A DNA stretch of 7,254 nucleotides from Desulfobacterales bacterium (GTDB lineage: Bacteria > Desulfobacterota > Desulfobacteria > Desulfobacterales > C00003106): NCBI GenBank assembly GCA_030613165.1, contig JAUWMN010000074.1, positions 1 to 7,254 on the forward strand, written 5' to 3'. The notes under the pieces are model-generated. The model made no database searches and had not been told where the DNA came from. It saw nothing but the letters and a program-made list of their open reading frames with translations. Both the position numbers and the translations under genes were made by a program. The number at the start of each line of letters is the position of its first letter. The stretch's first letter is position 1. Of the stretch, positions 1-5,891 are shown piece after piece.

Positions 1-64
1 GAGCGGCTTTCCAGCCGCGATTTTTCCTGTGGCGAACAATGAGTCGCGGCGGGGAAGCCGCGAC
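1..64. repeat. Pair of REP-like palindromes in inverted orientation
   Basis: Two GC-rich hairpins lie 24 bases apart. The first has arms GCGGCT (3-8) and AGCCGC (13-18) around TTCC. The second has perfect 8-base arms GTCGCGGC (43-50) and GCCGCGAC (57-64) around GGGGAA. The reverse complement of 1-20 matches 44-63 at 16 of 20 positions, so these are two related copies facing each other, as in BIME-type repetitive extragenic palindromes. The first hairpin is followed by GA and five T (21-25), so it could also act as a weak terminator for a gene to the left. The element is cut by the window edge. REP identity is inferred from form; copy number in the genome is unknown. Confidence 0.6.
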
Positions 65-289
65 CCCAGTAGCCGCACAAAAGATGCCATTTGTGGAAGA
101 GCCACGAAAAAATATTCCCAAAGTTGTCCCCCCCCCCCGCCACTATTTTTAACCCACAGAAAAAACCGGGGGTTAAACGCCGCTCCCACGCCTTCGGTAG
201 AAACCTTTGTGCGGCCTTGTCTTGGACCAAAACCTACCATTTCTCGACGGACACCGTTCAGGAATGATTAAATTAAATAGGAAACAACT
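65..289. other. Non-coding stretch upstream of cobA-hemD
   Basis: I see no credible gene here. An open frame at 29-271 runs through the palindromes and the poly-C tract and has no Shine-Dalgarno. The stretch holds 11 consecutive C (128-138) and an inverted repeat with 8-base arms TTTAACCC (148-155) and GGGTTAAA (170-177) around a 14-base loop. At 179-189, GCCGCTCCCAC resembles the outer edge of the REP-like element at the left end and may be a third, partial copy. I could not identify a good promoter for the following gene; a modest AGGA (279-282) precedes its start. Confidence 0.5.
128..138. repeat. Homopolymeric C11 tract
   Basis: Eleven consecutive C lie in the intergenic region, about 150 bases before the cobA-hemD start. 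Tracts of this length are prone to slippage in vivo and to length errors in sequencing. It lies outside any supported coding region, so it could affect expression at most, not a reading frame. Confidence 0.85.
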
Positions 290-1813
290 ATGTCAACGGG
301 GAAGGTATATTTAATAGGCGCGGGGCCTGGTGATCCCGGGCTGATTACTTTAAAAGGGGCCTCGTGTTTGCAGAAGGCCGATGTTGTCATTTATGATTTC
401 TTAGCTTCTCGTAAGTTGTTAACGCATGCCCGAAAAGATGCTGAAATTATATATGTTGGAAAGAGGGGCGGGGCCCATACCTGCTCGCAAGCACAAATTA
501 ACGAACTTATCGTTGAAAAGGCAAAGGCCGGCTTAACCGTGGCCCGGTTAAAAGGGGGCGATCCTTTTATCTTTGGAAGGGGAGGCGAGGAAGCAGAAGT
601 CTTGGTGGCGGAAGATATCCTTTTTGAGATCGTTCCCGGGGTTAGTTCGGCTGTTGGTGTCGCCGCGTATGCAGGGATTCCTATTACCCACCGTAGATAT
701 ACAGCCACGGTCGCGTTTATTACAGGTCACGAGGATCCTACAAAAGAAAATTCCAACGTCGACTGGGAAAAGATTTCAACCGGTATAGGGACGCTGCTAT
801 TTTTTATGGGGGTTAAAAATATTGATCGTATTACTGAAAAGCTGATCACCCATGGAAGATCCCCAGATACGCCTGTAGCCGTGGTCAGATGGGGAACTAC
901 CGGAAAGCAGACCACGATCTCGGGAACGCTTTCGAATGTTGCACAGCGCGTAAAAGAGGCTGAGCTTAAACCCCCTGCGATTATTATTGTAGGTGAAGTT
1001 GTCAAGCTAAGGAGTATCCTGAACTGGTTTGAGCAGAAACCTCTGTTTGGTAAGACCGTTCTGGTTACGAGGGCACGTCAACAGGCGAGTAACCTGGTGG
1101 ACCAATTGCAGGAATTAGGAGCCGAGTGCCTTGAAGCCCCGACGATAGAGGTCGTTCCTCCGGACGACTGGGCTTCTTTGGATAAAGGGATAGATAATCT
1201 TGCCGGCTATGACTGGCTTGTGTTCAGCAGTGTAAACGGGGTACGTTTTTTCTTTGAGCGACTTTACGCAAAGGGGAAGGATGTGCGGGCCTTGAGAGAT
1301 GTAAAACTGTGCGCCGTAGGGTCAAGCACCGCGAAAGAACTGGAAACGTTTGGACTCAGGACCGACATGGTACCCAATACCTATAAGGCAGAATCTATTG
1401 TAGAGGAATTCAAAAAGGAGGATATGAAAGGGAAGAGGGTGCTCCTTCCACGTCCAAAAGAGGCGCGGCCTGTCCTTCCTCTTGAGCTCAAGAAAATGGG
1501 CGCTATCGTGGATGAAGTCACTGCATACTGTACCGTGCCGGTTTGCCACAACCTTGAAGAACTGAAGGAGCACCTTAAGGAAAAGAAAATTGATCTCGTT
1601 ACGTTTACAAGTTCTTCTACGGTAAAAAACTTTAAAAAGCTATTTACTGATGAAGAGACGCGGACTTTATTGGCAGACATGATTATCGCCGCTATCGGGC
1701 CGATTACCGCGGATACGGCAAAAGAACTCGGTTTCAAGGTGGCTATCACTCCGGAAAAATATACCATTGAGGGGCTGTGCAATGCGATTGAACGTTACTA
1801 CCAGAAGAAGTAG
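290..1813 (+). CDS. cobA-hemD: Uroporphyrinogen-III C-methyltransferase / uroporphyrinogen-III synthase fusion
   Basis: A bifunctional cytoplasmic tetrapyrrole enzyme. The HemD half cyclises hydroxymethylbilane to uroporphyrinogen III; the CobA (SUMT) half then transfers two methyls from S-adenosylmethionine to give precorrin-2, the branch point to siroheme, cobalamin and alternative heme synthesis. Residues 1-245 are SUMT: GAGPGDPG (10-17), the GGDPFIFGRGGEE signature (89-101), VPGVSS (115-120), GHEDP (146-150) and MGVKN (173-177). Residues 252-507 are HemD, starting at the FGKTVLVTRA strand (253-262), with VFSSVNGV (311-318), FTSSSTVKNF (439-448) and IGPITADTAKELG (469-481). At 507 residues both domains are full length. 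The ATG follows AGGAAA by a usable spacing. The common partners hemA, hemC and hemB are not adjacent here. Domain assignment is firm; which pathway it feeds cannot be told. Confidence 0.96.
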   Translation: MSTGKVYLIGAGPGDPGLITLKGASCLQKADVVIYDFLASRKLLTHARKDAEIIYVGKRGGAHTCSQAQINELIVEKAKAGLTVARLKGGDPFIFGRGGEEAEVLVAEDILFEIVPGVSSAVGVAAYAGIPITHRRYTATVAFITGHEDPTKENSNVDWEKISTGIGTLLFFMGVKNIDRITEKLITHGRSPDTPVAVVRWGTTGKQTTISGTLSNVAQRVKEAELKPPAIIIVGEVVKLRSILNWFEQKPLFGKTVLVTRARQQASNLVDQLQELGAECLEAPTIEVVPPDDWASLDKGIDNLAGYDWLVFSSVNGVRFFFERLYAKGKDVRALRDVKLCAVGSSTAKELETFGLRTDMVPNTYKAESIVEEFKKEDMKGKRVLLPRPKEARPVLPLELKKMGAIVDEVTAYCTVPVCHNLEELKEHLKEKKIDLVTFTSSSTVKNFKKLFTDEETRTLLADMIIAAIGPITADTAKELGFKVAITPEKYTIEGLCNAIERYYQKK

Positions 1814-1843
1814 TATCAACAGAGGCTCTCGACGGGGGATGTT

Positions 1844-1871
1844 TTGACATTGTCTCAAATTGTGATATTTA
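1844..1871 (+). promoter_or_regulatory. Candidate sigma-70 promoter for the PilZ gene
   Basis: A consensus -35 TTGACA (1844-1849) is followed after 16 bases by TATTTA (1866-1871), a weak -10 with three of six matches. Transcription would begin near 1878, leaving only a few bases before the Shine-Dalgarno. An interrupted inverted repeat, TTTGA (1843-1847) and TCAAA (1855-1859), overlaps the -35 box. The poor -10 makes this tentative; read-through from cobA-hemD, 83 bases upstream, is the alternative. Confidence 0.35.
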
Positions 1872-1882
1872 ACTCATTATCT

Positions 1883-1892
1883 GAAGGAGGTG
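1883..1892 (+). promoter_or_regulatory. Near-perfect ribosome binding site that sets a TTG start
   Basis: GAAGGAGGTG matches the 16S anti-Shine-Dalgarno over nine consecutive bases. Two tandem TTG codons follow at 1897 and 1900, and no in-frame ATG occurs before residue 45 of the product. The site therefore fixes the start at one of the two TTG codons. GGAGG ends 6 bases before the first and 9 before the second, so either could be used. Confidence 0.8.
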
Positions 1893-1896
1893 GGCT

Positions 1897-2235
1897 TTGT
1901 TGAGTAAACGTGGGTCAGAAAAAAGACAATTTGTGAGGACGGCGAAAAAACTGGAGATCTGCTTCGGGAGTTATGACGAATTCGTGGAGGCATATACGGA
2001 AAATGTAGGCCTGGGCGGCCTTTTCGTAATGACTAAAAAACCTTCACGGATTGGCGCGAAGGTCTATCTTCAATTCAATCTTCCGGGGACGGAGCACATC
2101 ATACAATGTGAGGGTGAGGTGAAGTGGCTGAAAAAACAGGGGGAACGCTATCTGGGAATGGGAATTAGCTTCTCGGCATTGAGCCATGATGCTAAGAAAC
2201 TAATAGATGCTTACGTCCACAGAATAATACAATAG
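1897..2235 (+). CDS. Small PilZ-domain protein (Myxococcus-paralogue, TIGR02266-like)
   Basis: A 112-residue stand-alone PilZ domain, probably a cytoplasmic cyclic-di-GMP receptor or a degenerate relative acting by protein contact on motility, adhesion or polysaccharide output. The RxxxR motif is present as RQFVR (10-14). The second motif, normally (D/N)xSxxG, reads NVGLGG (36-41): the Asn and final Gly are kept but Ser is replaced by Gly. The pattern NxxLGGLF followed by GxxVxLQFxLP and a C-terminal GMGISF (87-92) fits the paralogue family expanded in Myxococcus. Start is TTG (1897 or 1900), chosen from the strong Shine-Dalgarno. It follows cobA-hemD by 83 bases on the same strand and ends 11 bases before a convergent gene. 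The fold is a confident call. Ligand binding is uncertain because of the Ser change, and the process it controls is unknown. Confidence 0.85.
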   Translation: MLSKRGSEKRQFVRTAKKLEICFGSYDEFVEAYTENVGLGGLFVMTKKPSRIGAKVYLQFNLPGTEHIIQCEGEVKWLKKQGERYLGMGISFSALSHDAKKLIDAYVHRIIQ

Positions 2236-2246
2236 ATTCTTGTCCT

Positions 2247-2966
2247 CTACTGTCTCAGCATTGCCTTGACAAGGCTCGCATGATCAGCATAGATAGCACC
2301 GGCCAGGGCCGCCAGAGGTTTACGAATTATTCCTGTGTCAGGGATTTCAGGTGGCTCTGTGAGTTGGAATTGTTTAAGGTGGAGCTTCTTAAATGCAAGG
2401 CCGTTTCCCACCGCGCCTATCTCTTCAGGGGTAAAGTTAGCGCCCAAAAAATATTTTTTCATTACGAGTTCGGGGTCCATTGATTGCAAAAAATTTATGA
2501 TAATCATCAGGTCGTGATTTTTTTCGAATTCTCTTATGTTGTAGTTGACAGCCTTACATTCTTCCCTCAGATTTTCATAGGCTGATCTATACTGTTCAGC
2601 CGAGCCACACAACTTTTGGTATTCCTCGAAAAGTAGTTTTTTAAATTTGCCCTTAATAGTGAGCGCCCTGAATTTGCAGATAAGAGAAATTTGATCTCCA
2701 GGAGCGTCGTATTTCACTTGTTGTTTGAACGGAGGCGCCTCAAAACCTATCATTTCCGTGAATTCCATGAGATGATTGTTATCTATCAGGAGGTTATATA
2801 ATCGTGCGAAACAAAGGCGTAATTTTTGTTCCAGTTTTTGTGCTTGCTGGGCCAGTTCTCGGACACAAGTGATTTGCATGTCAAGGAGTCGACGTTCATA
2901 GAAATATCGTTCTAATATTTCTTCCTTAACCTCATAGGTTAAAGAGCTGATGAAGTCGTCTTGCAT
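2247..2966 (-). CDS. Unrecognised 239-residue protein, last gene of the tat operon
   Basis: I do not recognise a family. The product looks soluble, with no signal peptide or membrane segment. Residues 12-65 are highly charged and Leu/Gln/Glu-rich, with heptad character suggesting a helical coiled coil (QQAQKLEQKLRL, 40-51). A second helical, charged block spans about 105-160. The C-terminal 45 residues are less helical and contain several Pro (EPPEIP, 204-209). Five Cys (34, 52, 97, 120, 137) are scattered without a metal-binding spacing. The ATG lies 11 bases after the M24 peptidase stop, with a weak AGGG upstream, so it is probably translated with that gene. It ends 11 bases from the convergent PilZ gene with no terminator hairpin visible between. 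It is real by length, operon position and compatible composition; function is open. Confidence 0.75.
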   Translation of the reverse strand: MQDDFISSLTYEVKEEILERYFYERRLLDMQITCVRELAQQAQKLEQKLRLCFARLYNLLIDNNHLMEFTEMIGFEAPPFKQQVKYDAPGDQISLICKFRALTIKGKFKKLLFEEYQKLCGSAEQYRSAYENLREECKAVNYNIREFEKNHDLMIIINFLQSMDPELVMKKYFLGANFTPEEIGAVGNGLAFKKLHLKQFQLTEPPEIPDTGIIRKPLAALAGAIYADHASLVKAMLRQ

Positions 2967-2977
2967 AGTTTTAAGCC

Positions 2978-4225
2978 CTATAGAATCGTTATTTCATCCG
3001 AACCGGGGGTAAGCCGTTCCCCACCTTTAGAGGTTGCCAAGAAAGTATTTTCTATGCCTACGAGCCCAATCCCCTCAAGCCCTTTTTTCGGTTCTACCGC
3101 AATAACCATGTTCTCTTTGAGCGGGTAATCGATTTTTTTCGCTATAGCAGGGAATTCATCAATGACCAGTCCAATACCGTGCCCGAGAAACCGTACCTGA
3201 TTTCCTCCAAACCCCATGAAATGTTTCCCAAAATTGTTAGGAAGTACGATTTCATCATATACTTGTTCAAAGATCTCGGAAGGAAGAACACCGGGTTGCA
3301 AGAGGCCCCGAATCTTTTCCTGAATCTCAATGCAAACGCGGTGGGCTTCCATGGCCTCTGGCCTTGGTTCTCCCAGAGAGAAGATTCTGGTCTTGTCCGT
3401 ATAATATCCATTATACCCGAAAATAGTGTCTACGTAAATAATATCCTCTCGCTTTAATTTTCGATCCCCCCCAAAAAGAGGAAAGGCCGGCGATGGGCCC
3501 ACAAGGCCTCCGGGACCGTCAAAGGCACAAGGATAATTTCCGGATTCGCCAAAACAGATATATCCTCCGAATCCTTCGCCGTTGAATCCGGCCATGCGAG
3601 CGATCCCCATGGAGCCGATCTTCAACATCTCATACATGATGGCAGATCCCAGCTCCCATTCGGTCATGCCTTCGCGGATCAGGTCGGGTATGGCGGCGTA
3701 TACCTTCTCGTGTCTATGTCCCGCTTCTCTGATCTGCGCGATTTCATACGCTGATTTTACGGCCCGTATCTCTGCCAGGACAAAGCTGATGTCTGTGAAC
3801 GTGGTGTTTGGAAACGCCCCCTTGATCATGTTGAAAAGGTGCAGCGGGGTGGTACGCTCATCAATACCGAGCCCGGAAAAGTCGTAACCATAAGTGTTAA
3901 GTATCGGGGGGATCTCTTTGAATCTTTTGAACTGTAGCAGATTTTTGAGCGCGGACTCTTGTTTTCCCCTTTCAAGACTGCGGCGTATAAAAAAGATCGG
4001 GTCGCCTGACTCAGGGACAAACATGGCCCCGTTCTGCATAGTGCCGCTGTAATAGAAGATATTGATTTTATCCAGGATCAGGCAGCCGGAAAGATGACAC
4101 GCGCGGAGTTTTGCCTGAAGGGAAGAAATTCGGTTTTTAATTTCCCTTTCAGGGACGAGGGTGATGTTGTAGTTTCTCATTTGGACAGCAGGTTGTTTAG
4201 GGTGGGGTTGGATTGTCAATAGCAT
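2978..4225 (-). CDS. M24-family metallopeptidase (Xaa-Pro aminopeptidase/dipeptidase type)
   Basis: A cytoplasmic pita-bread-fold peptidase, expected to cleave the N-terminal residue before proline, or Xaa-Pro dipeptides, with two metal ions. Residues about 25-155 form the creatinase-like N-terminal domain (IFYYSGTMQNG, 56-66; RRSLERGKQES, 81-91). The rest is the catalytic domain. All five metal ligands are in place: D266 and D277, eleven apart with the DKTR signature following the second; H349 in LGHGIG; E378 in AVEP; and E392 in GIEN. The 415-residue length is normal. The start at 4225 lies 16 bases after the tatC stop; an ATG at 4180 (MRNYNITLVPE) is an alternative, since neither has a strong ribosome site. 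No Tat or Sec signal is seen, so operon membership does not mean it is exported. Substrate specificity cannot be read from sequence. Confidence 0.92.
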   Translation of the reverse strand: MLLTIQPHPKQPAVQMRNYNITLVPEREIKNRISSLQAKLRACHLSGCLILDKINIFYYSGTMQNGAMFVPESGDPIFFIRRSLERGKQESALKNLLQFKRFKEIPPILNTYGYDFSGLGIDERTTPLHLFNMIKGAFPNTTFTDISFVLAEIRAVKSAYEIAQIREAGHRHEKVYAAIPDLIREGMTEWELGSAIMYEMLKIGSMGIARMAGFNGEGFGGYICFGESGNYPCAFDGPGGLVGPSPAFPLFGGDRKLKREDIIYVDTIFGYNGYYTDKTRIFSLGEPRPEAMEAHRVCIEIQEKIRGLLQPGVLPSEIFEQVYDEIVLPNNFGKHFMGFGGNQVRFLGHGIGLVIDEFPAIAKKIDYPLKENMVIAVEPKKGLEGIGLVGIENTFLATSKGGERLTPGSDEITIL

Positions 4226-4241
4226 TTCAAGATGTCCGGTT

Positions 4242-5000
4242 TTACTCCGGCTCGCTTTCTTCTGCTTCTTCTGCTTCCGCCTTTTTCTTGCTGATAATTT
4301 TTGCCGCGATGATGCTCAATTCGTAAAGGATCATCAAAGGACCGGCCATCATAATTTGGGTTACAACATCAGGGGGGGTAAGGATGGCAGAGAAAACAAA
4401 AAATACTACAATAACATACTTTCGATAGGCCGTCAGTTGTGAGACCTTCACTACCCCTAACTTTGTCAATATGACAATGACGAGCGGCATCTCGAAAACA
4501 ATCCCAAAGGCAAGCAGAAGCTTTGAAGAAAAACTGAGGTATTCCCTGATAGAAGGCATAGGTTGGATAAAGTCAGATGAGAAGCCCATAAAAAACTTGA
4601 ATCCAAAAGGAAAGACGATGAAATAACCGAACAAGGCGCCACCCGCAAAGAATATGGAAGAAAGCGCGACTGCGGGCAGGACCATACGCTTTTCTTTTTC
4701 ATAGAGTCCCGGCATTACAAACATCCATAGTTGATAAAAAATAACCGGGATGGCAAGGAATATGCCTGCCAGGAGCGCTACTTTAAGGTAGGTGAAAAAT
4801 GCGTCAGGAAGTCCGGTATAGATCAGCTTGTCGCCAGGCGGCATGACGGCAATAAGAGGACCCATAAGAATCTCAAAGAGTTTTTTGGAAAAACCATAAC
4901 AGATAGCAAAGCATACGCCGACAGCGATAAAGCAGACGACCAGACGCTTTCTGAGCTCTTCAAGATGGTTGGTGAAAGGGAGCTTAACATCATTCTCCAT
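4242..5000 (-). CDS. tatC: Sec-independent protein translocase subunit TatC
   Basis: The inner-membrane receptor of the twin-arginine pathway, which exports folded, often cofactor-loaded proteins. Its 252 residues have six predicted membrane segments (about 20-36, 72-92, 108-132, 158-178, 193-208, 212-232). Conserved positions include the cytoplasmic N-terminal HLEELRKRL (12-20), GPL (47-49), [10 protein letters not shown] (96-105), FEMPL (169-173), YRKY (192-195) and the TPPD turn (208-211). E15, R17, P48, E103, E170 and D211 fall at the same numbering as residues known to matter in the E. coli protein. The tail after 237 is acidic and low-complexity. Its start overlaps the preceding tatA/B-like gene by 11 bases, with AAGGAG inside that gene's end, which implies translational coupling. 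Identification is certain. Confidence 0.97.
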   Translation of the reverse strand: MENDVKLPFTNHLEELRKRLVVCFIAVGVCFAICYGFSKKLFEILMGPLIAVMPPGDKLIYTGLPDAFFTYLKVALLAGIFLAIPVIFYQLWMFVMPGLYEKEKRMVLPAVALSSIFFAGGALFGYFIVFPFGFKFFMGFSSDFIQPMPSIREYLSFSSKLLLAFGIVFEMPLVIVILTKLGVVKVSQLTAYRKYVIVVFFVFSAILTPPDVVTQIMMAGPLMILYELSIIAAKIISKKKAEAEEAEESEPE

Positions 5001-5316
5001 CCTGGGAAGCTCCTTGGGCGCTCTCTTTTTCTTCCTTTTTTTCTTCCTTTTCTTCTTTTAGATCCTTTTCGGGGGGAGGAACTTGAGAAGCGTCAAAGGC
5101 ATTGTGTATCTCTTCTTTGGCCTCTTTAAGGGTGTCGCGAGTCTCTTTTATGTCGGTATCGATATCAAGGCTACTTTTGAAGTCCCGCGTAGCCTTTTTA
5201 AATTCTGCCATACCTTTGCCTAATGACCTGGCCAGGTCAGGGAGTTTTTTGGGACCGATAACGATCAGGGCAACAGCCAAGATCAGGATAAGTTCCGGCA
5301 TACCAATGCCAAACAT
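4990..5316 (-). CDS. tatA: TatA/TatB-family twin-arginine translocase subunit
   Basis: A 108-residue membrane-anchored subunit that works with TatC in twin-arginine export. It has one short N-terminal membrane helix (about 5-20), the hinge GPKKLP (21-26), an amphipathic helix (27-47, [15 protein letters not shown]) and a long charged tail with a Lys/Glu repeat (85-97). The features are mixed. MFGIGMPEL, with Glu at position 8, and the Gly-Pro hinge resemble TatB; EFKKA in the amphipathic helix resembles TatA. Since one gene precedes tatC, it may be the only such subunit of this locus. The start is set at 5316 by a clear AAGGAG seven bases upstream; a longer frame from 5346 adds ten unlikely residues. 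It overlaps tatC by 11 bases and leads the operon. Family is certain; TatA versus TatB is not. Confidence 0.92.
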   Translation of the reverse strand: MFGIGMPELILILAVALIVIGPKKLPDLARSLGKGMAEFKKATRDFKSSLDIDTDIKETRDTLKEAKEEIHNAFDASQVPPPEKDLKEEKEEKKEEKESAQGASQDGE

Positions 5317-5322
5317 AAAGAG

Positions 5323-5330
5323 TCTCCTTA
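5323..5330 (-). promoter_or_regulatory. Ribosome binding site deciding the tatA/B start
   Basis: TAAGGAGA on the minus strand, with AAGGAG ending seven bases before the ATG at 5316. It selects this start over the in-frame ATG at 5346, which would place the site inside the coding region. Confidence 0.85.
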
Positions 5331-5409
5331 AAAATATTAATCCCAATCTGTTCTAACTAATAGGGATTTATGAAGATAACAGATCGAAACAATCTGAAAC
5401 GTTAGTTGA

Positions 5410-5438
5410 ATAGTAATAGTTTTTTAAAACAGTGTCAA
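5410..5438 (-). promoter_or_regulatory. Sigma-70 promoter of the tat operon
   Basis: On the minus strand a consensus -35 TTGACA (5438-5433) is followed by a 17-base spacer and TACTAT (5415-5410), four of six -10 matches. Transcription would start near 5403, giving a leader of about 87 bases. That leader contains a possible hairpin with arms AATCCC and GGGATT (5368-5363 and 5344-5339), just upstream of the ribosome site. The four minus-strand genes from 5316 to 2247 would form one transcript. Confidence 0.7.
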
Positions 5439-5462
5439 GAAATTATCGTTGTCAGATTTTGA

Positions 5463-5492
5463 TTGACAATTTTCCGGTTTTTTTTGTATTGT
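5463..5492 (+). promoter_or_regulatory. Sigma-70 promoter of tRNA-Leu
   Basis: A consensus TTGACA (5463-5468), an 18-base T-rich spacer and TATTGT (5487-5492, four of six matches). The expected start near 5500 lies about ten bases before the mature tRNA. Its -35 is only 24 bases from the -35 of the divergent tat promoter. Confidence 0.65.
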
Positions 5493-5509
5493 TCTCAAAC
5501 TCAAGCTGT

Positions 5510-5597
5510 GCCGGAGTGGTGAAATTGGTAGACGCAGAGGACTCAAAATCCTCCGGACTTTGCGTCCGTGTCGGTTCGATTCCGACCTCCGGCACCA
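5510..5597 (+). tRNA. tRNA-Leu(CAA)
   Basis: An 88-base class II tRNA with encoded CCA. The acceptor arms GCCGGAG (5510-5516) and CTCCGGC (5587-5593) pair fully, followed by discriminator A and CCA (5595-5597). The anticodon stem GAGGA/TCCTC encloses CTCAAAA, giving anticodon CAA at 5544-5546, which reads TTG. The long variable arm CGGAC/GTCCG with a TTTGC loop, and the T arm GTCGG-TTCGATT-CCGAC, confirm leucine identity. It is transcribed alone from its own promoter. Confidence 0.98.
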
Positions 5598-5740
5598 AGA
5601 AAAAAAAGGGCCTACGGCCGTGCCATATTGCTCCCTCGGCCTTTCCTTGCCCAAAAATGTAATTTTTTGTCAGTGGGTGACACCATTAGCCTTCTTTGAA
5701 GTTGAATCTACCTGACACCATCACCATTAGTCCTCGAAAT
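5598..5740. other. Spacer between convergent tRNAs, with short repeats
   Basis: There is no gene here. A GGCC-rich stretch follows tRNA-Leu: GGGCC (5608-5612) can pair with GGCC (5638-5641), flanked by an A run and T bases. An AT-only inverted repeat, CAAAAAT (5652-5659 region) and ATTTTTT (5662-5668), ends in six T. Either could end tRNA-Leu transcription, but neither is a textbook terminator. The direct repeats at 5668-5730 and the strong hairpin at 5741-5784 are listed separately. Confidence 0.4.
5668..5730. repeat. Short direct repeats (TGACACCAT / CACCATTAG)
   Basis: TGACACCAT occurs at 5678-5686 and 5713-5721; CACCATTAG occurs at 5681-5689 and 5722-5730. In the first copy the two words overlap, giving TGACACCATTAG. 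In the second they are spread out by a CACCAT duplication. The first copy also forms the right arm of TGTCA (5668-5672) and TGACA (5678-5682) around GTGGG. Read on the minus strand the words are CTAATGGTG and ATGGTGTCA, resembling the TGGTGTCAGG-type words I associate from memory with repeats near REP-associated (Y1) transposases. That link is inference. Confidence 0.5.
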
Positions 5741-5784
5741 AAAAAAAAGGCCTTCAAACCTAACGGTATGAAAGCCTTTATTTT
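5741..5784. terminator. Rho-independent terminator of tRNA-Lys, probably bidirectional
   Basis: Arms at 5746-5756 and 5769-5779 pair at 10 of 11 positions (one C-A mismatch, 5752 with 5773). An inner ACC/GGT stem (5758-5760, 5765-5767) closes a TAAC loop. On the minus strand the hairpin is followed by eight T (5748-5741) directly after the tRNA-Lys 3' end, a classic terminator. On the plus strand TTTATTTT follows, so it may also stop transcription from tRNA-Leu. Confidence 0.85.
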
Positions 5785-5786
5785 CC

Positions 5787-5863
5787 TGGTGGGCCGTCGG
5801 AGAATCGAACTCCGAACCTACTGATTAAGAGTCAGGTGCTCTGCCTGATTGAGCTAACGGCCC
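5787..5863 (-). tRNA. tRNA-Lys(CTT)
   Basis: A 77-base tRNA with encoded CCA (5789-5787). Acceptor arms GGGCCGT and ACGGCCC pair fully. The D stem is GCTC/GAGC and the T arm is CGGAG-TTCGATT-CTCCG. The anticodon loop CTCTTAA gives CTT at 5829-5827, reading the Lys codon AAG. The anticodon stem is CCTGA/TCAGT, so the 27-43 pair is a C-U mismatch. The gene is convergent with tRNA-Leu. Confidence 0.97.
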
Positions 5864-5891
5864 CTGTAACGTTAACATTCAAAACGATCAA

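Noticed and set aside
29..271. An 80-residue open frame on the plus strand
   Set aside because: It runs through the REP-like hairpin and the poly-C tract (giving a Pro run), lacks a ribosome site, and resembles no family I know.
391..1782. Several minus-strand frames opposite cobA-hemD
   Set aside because: These are antisense shadows; the plus-strand frame carries all SUMT and HemD motifs, and none of the others has a ribosome site.
2263..2275. GCCTTG-A-CAAGGC palindrome as a terminator for the tat operon
   Set aside because: It lies inside the last codons of the 239-residue gene, has only a short stem once a loop is allowed, and no T run follows.
2247..5316. The minus-strand cluster as a new defence or secretion system
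   Set aside because: tatA/B and tatC are housekeeping export genes and the peptidase is a common M24 enzyme; only one unknown gene remains, which is too little to claim a system.
5424..5662. Open frames on both strands across the tRNA-Leu gene
   Set aside because: Both read through the complete tRNA and its promoter; the peptide VVKLVDAEDSKSS is the usual false translation of tRNA-Leu.
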